The notes beneath the pieces were generated by a model. That model ran no database searches. It was not told the origin of the DNA and was given only the letters and a program-made list of their open reading frames with translations. A DNA stretch of 64,000 bases from the NCBI GenBank assembly GCA_009617715.1, contig VTFK01000218.1, forward strand, positions 558,001 to 622,000, in the 5' to 3' direction. This document shows positions 50,401 to 62,400 of the stretch, in pieces (positions within the stretch are counted from its first letter, which is position 1; each line of letters opens with the position of its first letter). The translations under genes were made by a program, and so were the position numbers. This stretch comes from Plectrocnemia conspersa (lineage: Eukaryota > Arthropoda > Insecta > Trichoptera > Polycentropodidae).

Positions 50401-53400
50401 GCGCGAATGCGATTTGTTGGCGACCGATCGATCAAGTTCAAGGACGGTCGACAACATTTTTGAAAATAATAAGCTTCTATTTTATTTAATAAAAAATATC
50501 CTACATTTTCTCGATACAACGTGTCTGAAGCTGAAACAGTTGCTGTGAAGATAACAACGCCACTCGTTAATTTGGCGCATTTATCTGACGAGAGATTCAC
50601 AGCGGATAAAACGCGTTTTATGCGCTCGTTAAAACAGACGGTAAGTTCATGAACTTGAACGAAGAATTTGCGATCGCTTTTGCTTCTTTTTTAAGTATCG
50701 TATCACATTGAGAAGGTATGTGACTCGTTATATAAGAGTGAGGAAAATTGTTTACTACTTGTATTATGTATATTATTAATTATTATATATATGAATATGT
50801 GTTAATTTTGCTGTTTTATTAATCATGTGTGTAATTTAAATTGATAATTTTATGCTTGTACGCATCTCTATTGTAATGCTTGAGGTCACTCGGACCTTAT
50901 ATTATTATTGTGCAAGTGTAACGGAACCGGTTGTCACTGGAGCGTACCTCATGGCCTTCATAATGCGTTCGCTACAATTGATATTATTTTATAATACACA
51001 AGAAAAACTATATAAATAATAAGTTCATTTATAATAAAATAATAATTAATTTTTAATATAATGTTTAAAAAATGCTCGAATATTTTTGTATTTTATAAAA
51101 TGAGACAATATACAATTCAAATATCTAATTATCACGCAAATAACCATGTTTAAAAAAATCTTTGTCTCAAACTTGCGCTAATTTACTGTGATCAAAATGA
51201 TTTAGAGCACACACAGTCCTCGTTACGACCAGAAAAAATCCCATAAATAATACCGAGTTTTGTTCTTACAGTAAATATTCTTCATCATTGAGAGATTATT
51301 TCTTGGTTATGGATATAATATATCACTTGATCCACAAGATTCCCGTTGCACATCAAGCGTACGTCGCTTTCTAAAGGCGTATACATATTTCGCCGTTCTA
51401 AGAAGCGATTGGCTGGATGATCGCTGCATAATTGCGATTGGTCAGCAAGCCTTGCAGCCCTGGATACTTAAGCCTGGACTCCGATGAGGAGAAGGCAGTC
51501 ACCAGCAGCATCTTGAAGATTCAGGTAGACACTCGAAGAGACCAGCAGACAGACGCTCGCCGCCCGCGGACAACATACGATCATGGACTCACACATCCCG
51601 CCCCCAGCTTTTCTACCAACGCTCGGATAATATACTGTCGCTGCCACACCAATCAGAAATCTGAAGAACGTCCACTGACATCATCCCTCCGCCAGTTTCT
51701 CCACCACCGATCGAAGAAAACATCTCGCCATTTATCGTCTGTCGCAACATATGTACATATAATGTAATTAAACTCCAACTAGATTCCACCCTGAGTCTCA
51801 CTGGCTACGCAGTCACACCCCTAGGGTTCTCAAACCCTAAATACATAAGTCAAAAATTAAACATACATTCAATAAATTTTATATTCTCCATCTTTTTATA
51901 CAATTATTCTTTACCATAAATTTATATCTGATTCGAAAAATATCGCTATCGTGGTGCACAATCACCCTAATTTTCTTTATAAGGGAAGGTATTTTTATCG
52001 CTAAGAATAAACCATTGAATGACATAAATATGTTTTTAAAGTAAATATATAATATATGCATTGGTCTATATACTATACAATATAATAATGCTTCTAGAGT
52101 GTTCAAAGAGTATTTACTACCTGTGCTAAATTGATACTGTTAATAGTAACTTTAAAATTAGGTTTTAAACCATTGGCAAATTATTATTGAAAATAATTAA
52201 GTAAACTCGTGATTTCCTTCTTATATTATATATAACATTAAAATACAAATAAAGTTATAGTAAAACTCCGTCTCAGTTTGTAATGAAGTTGTTCGTGGGA
52301 AAAGTTAAAATTAAATTCTATATATTGTATACTTATGAATAAAGTATATAAAATGTATTTTAATAGTACAAATGCTTTGAATACTGTACAATACTTTCAT
52401 TCATAATAAAATGTCAATGTCATGCCTTTTTTAGATAGATTTTTGTATTCTATGTAATTGACTTTTAACGAGCGTTTTCAGTTTCACTCTTTATTTTCAA
52501 ATGTAATCATATGTAATTAAACTTAACTTTACAGTTTTAGATATACAATAAATTAACAGTTATGTATATAATGAATATTATGTTTCTGCCAGGCAATTGC
52601 GAGCGCAGTAATATACAGACTGAACCAAAATAAACAACTCGCTGCACTCATTTCCCTATGCAATAACGTCACGATGCAATCTTCGGAAGACCGCTTCTGT
52701 CGACCACCGCCAATTTGTGAGACAAAATTTGCGGTCGCCAATACGCGGAACTTGTTAGAAGACATAGAGAAGATTCACAATGGACCCGTGACCAATCGAT
52801 CAAATGCAGCTACGGACTGGATCAGAGATGTTCCGTTATGTAAGATAAAAATTCGTAAAAAAAACTCAGCCAGCAAATGACCGGTTGGTGTCATTTATTA
52901 AGATACATGTCTTCGAACGTAAAAAATATGATTGCTTTCAAATTATTGTAATAAAATAAACTGTAATATGCTTCAAACCACAAGCAGATTTATAATATAA
53001 TTATTTTATATTATATAGTAATACATTATATAGCTGTTTTATTTTGCATATATAGATGGAATTCTAAGAAAAGCAATCCAATGAGTGTCGATGAATCAAG
53101 CATGTCAAATACGTGGTTACAGAAGGGTCCTTAATAGGAAATTTTAATTTTAATTTATGTACATATAAGTTTTTAGTTTGCGATAGGTAAGGTTGAATGT
53201 ATTCGTGCGGTCCATACATATACACATATAGTGTTTCTTCTCGAGAATTTTTTATTACAAATTAAATTTGTACGAATATTCTTAAGCGTTTTAAAAATGT
53301 CACAAAAATGTTTATGATTATCTCAACTACTCTAATTTACCTTATATTTACTTTGGTACTCCAATAACTACATTCATATATAATAAGAAGAAACCGCTCC

Positions 53401-56400
53401 GCGTGGGAATCAGCAGATTGCAAAAATGTATTTGAGCTTTCCATAAAATTTGTCTGCCGCCAAATTTGTTTTTTTTAAATAATTTAAAACGGTTTTTCGT
53501 CGTTATTTAGTTCGAAATATAACAATAACTGATATTGACCAATTTCTCTACGATTTAGATAGAAATACGAGAGCTTAACATTCCTTTGTAACTCGAAGCT
53601 CTGTAATAATTCGAAGTAGATCGATCCGTTCTGGTATATTATAAAAAGTCATCATCCTATTGAAGTTTACTCTTTTCAATTATCATTAATATAATGATAA
53701 CTACAATTATATACTCTGTTATTATATTATCTATTCTGTAGTCTACAAAATTTAAATTATGAGAAACAGTTTAATTTAAAAGATGATGTTAATCTAATTT
53801 AAATGATGATTAAAATTATTATATGCAAAAATAATAAAATAACTTCTCTTTAAAATTTAATTGGTCCATTTAAAAGTTAAATGGACCAAAATTAAGATTA
53901 GTATATTTGTAATTTTAATAAATATAATGAATACATTTAATTTTTTACGAATAAATGATATCAACTTTTTTATATGTTCATTTTATTAATTATTAAAAAC
54001 TGATGAAATAATATATTTTATAAAACGGCGTTTTAGCGACCTGCCCAAAAGGAACAACAATCAACGAGCCAATGATGTATCTCCCTTCGAAAGAATAGTA
54101 AAATATACAAATAATTAAAAAACTGTCCAATACAAAAAAAAAATGGGAGTAATTCATAAATAATATTGCTGCTAGATTTATATAACATATGACGAATACA
54201 TATGTTAAAAGAGCTATAATATTTTGATTAGATATACGGAAGATAGATAAGAAAATAATATGTAATAGTCAAGAAATCGATGTAAAGAAAAATCGTTTAT
54301 CTCATCGAATTTTATCGCTCCCATATAAGCCAAAACGCTGCCCTAGAATAATCATTTTACTTTGAACCACAAGAATCACTTTCGGCGTTCGAGAGAACTC
54401 AGACATAACTCACATTCAGTGGAGCTTACGTCGAATTGACACGTAGGATATTTTGAATAAGAGTCGATTTCACGTTGATTGTTAGATCTGGTCCAGCCAA
54501 GCAACCAATTTGAAACGCTAAGAGCTTAATTTTTGAGACAACTTAAAAAATAAAATACATTGTATCTAAATATCAATTTATTGCACAAATAGTCCGACCG
54601 GGTAATGAACGCTTCTTTGTTTTTAACTGAACATTAATATTCTGTATCACATGCTGCTAATATAGATATACATTCTTACATATGTAAAAATCAGAAATTG
54701 TAAGCATGAAAATATTCTAAAGGTATAGTGTATTTCAACAACATTTAAAATACCTTTAATGTTATAAAATATGATATTTGTTACAATTTCAGATATTCTT
54801 AATCTCATCAAAACTACTATTTAATTCTACCTGTATTTTTAAGTTTATTATCTTTCAAAAAATATTTAAAGATAATATCTACATAAATTTTATATTCTTA
54901 TTTATTGTCGACTGTAAAAAATAGTATATTAAACTATCATCGATCATTTTATATCCTGCCAAACACGCAATTACCTTGTCACTTTTTCAGTAAATATTTA
55001 TCACACGATCATAAATCAATTCTGTATATTATATAACTATTTTTTGCATATATAATACTTATACAGGAAGTCGGCTATCATTAGTCTAATCAAACCTTAT
55101 ATATTCATATGTGTTATTTGCTAAGGTTTCGGTCGGGACTCGCGTTTCAAAAACGTATCCTGGTCACGTTTTCATGCGATTTCCTTTGGAAGAAATCTAG
55201 TTTGTATCACGATCGAGAGTCATCTACTCCATGATTGGGACTCGTTCTGCTCATTTTTGTGACACGTCCAGTTTCCATGGTTTATCGTTAAAGCAACCTC
55301 AATGACCATCTGAAACCTTCACTTACTCTGACAAATGGGTAATAATTCTAGTAACGTTTTTTTACCTACATATATCGTTAGAATTCCAAAAGAATAATTA
55401 TTAGAAATATGAAATCTACCGTGTCGGACGTTATAATAATCGGTAATAGTAGCAGTAATTAATGCGCCATTTCGTACGATCATTCATACGGTAGTATTAT
55501 TATCGTGTACCTTCCTTTACGCACATGCTTTCTAATTGAGCGCGATTATTCATACGTGAAGTTCACAATGGACGAACATAAATCCGCTCTTTTATTGCAC
55601 AATGATTAATCATTAGGTTGGTTATGGTATTCTCACGTGGTCCACACTTCCGAAAAATAAAAATGCTTTTACCAGCAGTGAAAAACGAGTATCGAGTGAA
55701 ACTGTTCCAATTACATGAATTACATCCGATTGATTCAAGTTATCGAAGGGATTATTTTGGAAAGCGTTGATTATGCAAAACATGTGTGAAAGGTTATGTT
55801 TTATATATTTGAACGATGATGCTCTTATGATGATGTATAAACATTATGCTACCATTTTTTTTCTTTTCAGAGCAAATCGAAATTATGAACCCGTAGTGGC
55901 TATTTATTTAAACTATTATCGTTAAACTAAAAATAGATAAAGTTCACTTATATACTATTGTATATATATATATATATATTATATTTTTCTTTTCGACAGT
56001 TACTATTAATAATATTTTATTAGGTCGTTTATAGCTCAATTGTGTTTCTATCTACAATTGACTTAAACGAATAATAATCTCACTATGTCAGTCAAACGAG
56101 TATATTGCTACTCCTACACAATCTGTACCTTGTTTGTAAACGACAAGGTTTCATAAAAGAAAACACAAGTGTAATACATACCCCACATTAAAATGATCGC
56201 TTATAAGTATGGCTTTAACGCATTAGATATTATAATTACTTATTAATCAAGTGATGACTTTTACGTCAACAAATGCGCCGCTTTCCAGCTGCCAATTATG
56301 CTAATCAGCGAGAACGGGTTCTTGGATTGATTCCCGACTCTTTTTTCAATATTATTAGATCACAACGCCGATAAGCGTCAAATCCAACCGATGTTAAATT

Positions 56401-59400
56401 ATTAACAAGAAGTTGCATTTTGCGCCGATCATTTTCCCATCGTTTCGAACGATCCATAAAATTCGATTTATACCCAAGCGGTAAAGGTACATGATCGCGA
56501 CGGATCGGATCACAATTTTTCGTGTTTCACGGAATCAATGGTAGATGATACTACTTGGATAAAGTTGGGTATGAAATATGATATTGTCCTCTTTTAACAT
56601 TATATACATTATTATTTATTATTATTATTATTTATTTATTAAAATTATAACCATCGTGACCTGACAGGCAAACCTAATGCGTCACGATAGTCAAAAGTAC
56701 TAATACATCATAATACATACAAATATAAACAAGACAAAACAACAGACACAAATCACCTCAACAGGTGTGCATTGTCCCATACGAATTGAACCAAAACTCC
56801 ATAAGTGCAAGAGAAAATGTCAATATTACTATGGACAGAATTGAGCAGATAAATGGCCTTGGCCAGAGAAGAGTTGGCAAGTGCTCCAGTTCTACACTTA
56901 ACAGGCAAGAATAGTGGACGCGACCGAGAACTATATCCACCTTCAGGAGCCCACATTTGAAGCTGCTCGAGCACTGAAGGATTGTCTACGATGCCCTTGA
57001 GCAATTTCCAGAAGTGTTTAATTACATAAACACTTCTGCGAGTCGACAAAGAAACGTATCCCAGGGCTCCCAAAAATAAAAGCACTGGGAAACAAGAACG
57101 GATAATACCCGTATTCCTTCAAGTATAAATATCGAAGAAATTTACGTTTACTTTTTTCCAGCTTCAATTCATTACATTGATTCATTACGCCTGGGATCAA
57201 ATGATGGAGCTAGTTTCTAGTATGCTGCGGACTAGAGTATCATAAAGAGTGCGCAATACTAAAGTATTCCTGAAGTAACGCGCATTTCTCAAGATAAAAC
57301 CGAGCATTTTTTAAGGATTTGCTATGAGTCTCTGCAATGTGCTGGCTAAATTTCCAACGTTCTTCGAAAGTCCTCCCTAAATCCTTAGTTGAAGAAAACC
57401 TTTCCAGAAAATATCCGCCTAGATGGTATGAATATTTTGCCGGCGTTAACGACCTTGAAAATGAAATTGTGTGACATTTCTTTACACTGAAAGGCAATTG
57501 GTTATAGCAAGCCCATTTCCATATAGAGTTGAGATCCTCCTGTAGGTCGAGGGAATCAGAAATCGAATGCATTTTCTTGTAAATTTTCAAGTCATCTGCA
57601 TATAATAAAAAAAATCTGAATGCTCTATTGCTGTTTCTATGTCATTAATGAACAATAAAACAACAATGGACCCAAATTGGATCCTTGAGGTACTCCAGTA
57701 GGGTCTTATATCGTTCTGAAAAAAAGAGTTATTATACTTGACGAATTGATATCTATTGGTCAAATAATTTGAGAATAGATTTATGAGATCTTCAGAAAAC
57801 CCAAAATTAGATAACTTTTTTACAAGTAAAGCATGGTTAACTTTATCAAATGCTTTTTCAAAGTCTGTGTATATGACACGTCCACTTGTACACCAGAGTC
57901 CAATGATTTTGAAACATAGTTAGACAAAACCATTAGATTAGTGACAGTGGATCGAGATTTACGGAAACCATGTTGTTGGTCGAGAAGCATACACCTGCAA
58001 TGATTAAAAATGTATTTATGCAAAACAATTTCAAATAATTTTGCAGGTGATGAGATCAAAGCTATTGGCCTGTAATTGTCAATCTGAGATTTGGGACCCT
58101 TTTTATGAATCGAAGTGACTTTTGAACATTTCCACAATTCTGGAAAACAAGAGGATCTCAAAATTAAATTAAATATAAATTTTAGAGGCTGTAAAAATAA
58201 AGTACATATAAAGTATAATATAAAACCAGAATCAACAAGAACACTATACAAGAAATCATTCAGAAGCACAATATATTTTTTGCTGATTTTGTAGTCTTAT
58301 TATTCTTTTAACTATCTGCAACATTATCTAATTGTATTTTGTTCCAAAGTTACACGTACATAAATATTTTTAATTTTTATTGAACTATACATATCGAAAT
58401 GAATAATTAAAAAACTGAGATAATAATCGAAATCGAAATGAACAAGCAAGGGAACTGAAAGTGTAAAGTTTACATAATGTGTAAATATGTAGTTAATTTT
58501 TTACCAATGTAATTTCGATACTGTGGATATATAATAAAAGGGAAAAAATGAGATCACCCATCACAAGCGGACGGTAAAAGTTGTACCAGATTGCGAAAGT
58601 CGTCCAGACGGTGGAAAGCGAAGATCTTCGACGATGGGCAGGGCCGGGATCGGATGCAAATCAAAAACATCATCGTGCGAACATCTAGCCGGAAGATCGT
58701 AATTACATAGCGTCCATTTTAGCTCTCTGCCCGCGCTCGCGCGTGCGCTATGAATCAAAATTTCTATTTTATCTCTCGTAATTTTCAACAATGCACCGTG
58801 GGCCGATGGAAACTGTGCCTCTGTCCATATACTACGCACACACAGTCGAAAGCATGCGATTTTTCCCCAATCAAAAAAGCCTGTGAAATATCGAGACTCG
58901 TTAGCGCCGCGACGTTAATACACAAATTTCGTTTTAGCGCATGGGCGTCGACTTAACGAGCGCTAGAAGGATTCGATGTAACGAGCGCGATAAAATCTTT
59001 ATTCAGCAACAACATAATCAAAATTTATAATGCGTAATGAGGAAAAAAAATATACAAAGGAATGATTTATTATGTTTAATTTAAAATATGCAAATAAACG
59101 TGATTACGATGGAAAAATGGCAGATTTTATTCTCTATAAAATCTTTAATAATAAGAATGGCGACTGGCTTGGATTAAATTGTCAATTGTTGGCAAGAAAT
59201 GCCACCGCAAGTCCATCAATCATGTATCGTGACGTTTTTTGCCTTTTTTACCGGTAACTTGTGATTTAGCTCATTGGCGCGTGATGTTTGCTCACATTAA
59301 AACGTGATTTGTATTCTCGACGACAGAAATGACCCTTCTTTGGTACACAAAGGAGCGCGACTAGAGGATTAAAAAAACTGAATCTTTGGATACCATGAAT

Positions 59401-62400
59401 TCTCTTTTGAATTGGACAAGAAAATATTTTTTTTCCTGATTTCGTTCTTTTTTTTGAAGTTAATTGCTTTGCTAAAAATTTTTTGTGGACTTGGTATTAA
59501 GTCCTTTATTGCATAACGTTTTTTTATGTTTTTTTTTATTATAAAAACAACGTTTAATACATTAATACACTAAACAAATATTATAAAAAATCTAAGGGGA
59601 AAATTAATAATAAGAAAAACAACAATAGAACTATAAAATAGTTATACAGTGTAATGGAAATATAAGATAAAAAATATATATACCATTCAAACAGGAGTTA
59701 ACAATAATGAGCATTTTACATAGTGGTTGTTATTAAAATCGTTTTTTTCTTAAAATAAAAAAAGTAATATTATTAAAAATAGCAAAACTCATGTGAAAAA
59801 ATCATTAATTTTGGAAAACATTTACAACATAATGACATGGGTATATACAATAAATTCAATTAAAACTACACATATGCATATAAATATCTGAAATTTGTAT
59901 TTAAATTAAAAAAATATATTTAGCTGCACAGATGGTTAGTCTTTGTTATTATATCATACTTAAAACTGTCAGCTTATTATGAAAATGCACTGTTAATAAA
60001 TAATCAATTTTAAATTACATTGCAAAAATATCAACCGAAAAAAAATGTATAAGTAGTAAAAATAGATTCTAAATTTTTTTATAGACTAGTATTATCCAAA
60101 ACGTTTGATTTTATATTTTTATATATCTTTTTTTCTATCTATTTTTAATTATTAAGGCGCTTTGTGATGTGACCAAAACTGCTAAATCTAGTAGCTAAAC
60201 TGTACCTTATATTAAGTTGTTCCATAATTAAATCAAGTCGTCGATTTTTACTTCGTCGGAAACGGACTGTGATTGGAAAAAACCAGGGGTGTTGTATTCT
60301 TTAATTTTTATAATTCGCTCTAAGCTTTTATGTATTTTCACGAATTCAAACTGCAAATTAATGCGACGCAATCAACGAGAGATATTAGTTTGAGATTTTG
60401 TGAGTGTATTGTTAGTCAAAAAACTGTAAGATGAAGGTTTGAGATTTCAGTGGAAGATTTCCTACTGGCGACAATAGCCTTGTAAAAAAAATGATCTGTT
60501 GTTAATAAAAAAAGAACACTTAAAAATAACATATTGTTGCAAAGGTAAGCTAAAAAAAAATAGTCAAATGAGTACGAACGAGCTGGCAAAAAGGTAAAAC
60601 TAGCAACGATTCAAATCCTGTTCTTTATTAGTTTTTAAAAACAATAGGAAACCTTTACTGAAAATAATTATTATCTGTAATGATAAATGGATTCTCTACG
60701 ATAACCAGAAGAGAGCAGAACATTGGTTAAGAAGCAGAGAAACTTTAAAAAATGTACCCGAAATAAATTATGGTAACAGTATGGTAATATTTTTAGATTG
60801 CTTTTTTAACCAAGTAAGACTACTGTAGTAAATTCAAATTGTAGAGAAATTAAAACTATGCATTAAAAAAATATGTATTAAACACCTGATATTGGTGAAA
60901 AGACTAAGAGCGATATTTCTCTATGATGGGAAGTCTCATATTTTATTAATATAACTGTTACAATATAAACCATTTTCAGTCCTATGTCGTATCTCAATTT
61001 TATTATTAGTTAAAATTTTGAAGCATAGTATTTATTTTACTCGTCATCTATTTAACGGTATTCAGAGAAGAACATTGATAGTTTTTGTGATAAGTCTAAT
61101 GTGACTTATGTAAGTGTGTATACTTAAGTGAAATAAAATAATTTTGTCAACATATTTTTATTTAAAAAAAAATCAAAAATATTAGTTTATCTTAGAATTT
61201 TGGGTATCTATTATGGATCTAGTAAAGTTTTTTTAGGACCGCAACCATAATTTTCTGATCTTTATTAAAATACAAAATATTATAAAGACCTTTAACGAAC
61301 TTACAATATCTAAAAATAATTAATTATTATAAATAAGAGATTCATTTACTGTTTAATCGTTGACAAAAGACCATTTCTGTAAATGAATAATATTTTGACT
61401 GAAAAATTTGGAGTTAGAAAATAAAGCGTTTTATATTTTACAAAAAAAATCGGCTACTTATGAAACAACCTAATATATAATAAACATATAGCTATATTAT
61501 TTTTAAAAACATTATGATTTCAATTAATAAATCAAAACATTGTAGCAAGTTAACTAATAAACTTTGTTACACTGTATTAGATTTTAATACGTATTTTAGA
61601 TACAATTTATTCTACATAAAACTATTTTTCAATACATTTCTTTACAATGCTACTGCATCCATCAAACTAAACATGAAAGTGGTGCTATGTTTAAAATTAC
61701 TTCAGCATAACAAAAATGAAATAGCAGTCGCAAATATTTTATATAAAGCGATCTCTCGAATATATATTATATGTTTGTTTTATCAACATACTTTAAGAAT
61801 GCTTTTAATTTTTAAAATATGTAATTGTTCGTTATGACTTTTCCATATTGTATTTTTAGAAATATTTTTCTGAATATAATGTTATTTTTATTATGTTGCG
61901 ATGTACTTATTTTTTCAGCCGGATTATATCGACTTTTTATAGATTTAGTTAATACTCGACATTTGAAGTTGTCCATAAAAAAATGGATTAAGTCATATTT
62001 TGATGATTTTTCACATGACTTAGCATATTTAGAAATGCTTATTAAAATAAATAATTATATCTACAAATACTGAAACAATTTCACACGAATGTATTCAAAG
62101 CAAATAATTAATCTCAAATAAAATTTATGCATTTAGTTCTTATCTTCTGACGTATTTTTTTTATCTATATTCTTATGTCTAGCTAGTCCATATAAAATCA
62201 TACGAATTTTAAATTAGGATATTATTTTATAGAAAGTGAGTCATAAAAATATTTTTGATTAAAAAATCAAGAAAATATGTGTATTATATATAATAATCAA
62301 GTCAGAATTTACTTTGAGAATTTTTTTTTGTTAATTTTATATTAAAAATAGATACCAGATATGAATAATGGTCACCGCAACATAACAAAAAAGTTGATTT

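Noticed and set aside
51432..51767. 111-codon plus-strand frame
   Set aside because: It lies in the LTR-like block. Its composition (Ser, Arg, His, Thr) and lack of any recognisable motif suggest a by-product of GC-richer non-coding DNA.
52553..52880. Overlapping frames on both strands (70 codons minus, 68 codons plus)
   Set aside because: The plus frame looks mildly protein-like ([19 protein letters not shown]) but has no recognised family. The minus frame has no splice sites in phase with the mwh exons. Kept only as a GC-elevated island.
58561..58839. 92-codon minus-strand frame in the mwh intron
   Set aside because: It is open on both strands at the same place, has no family similarity I recognise and does not fit the mwh splice phases. 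Treated as an open stretch in a GC-rich island.
61514..62073. Two overlapping plus-strand frames (107 and 82 codons) inside the mwh intron
   Set aside because: Both are rich in Ile, Leu, Lys, Asn and Phe as expected of AT-rich random sequence. The second has an acceptor-like site in front of GLYRLF, but no family was recognised and there is no upstream exon.
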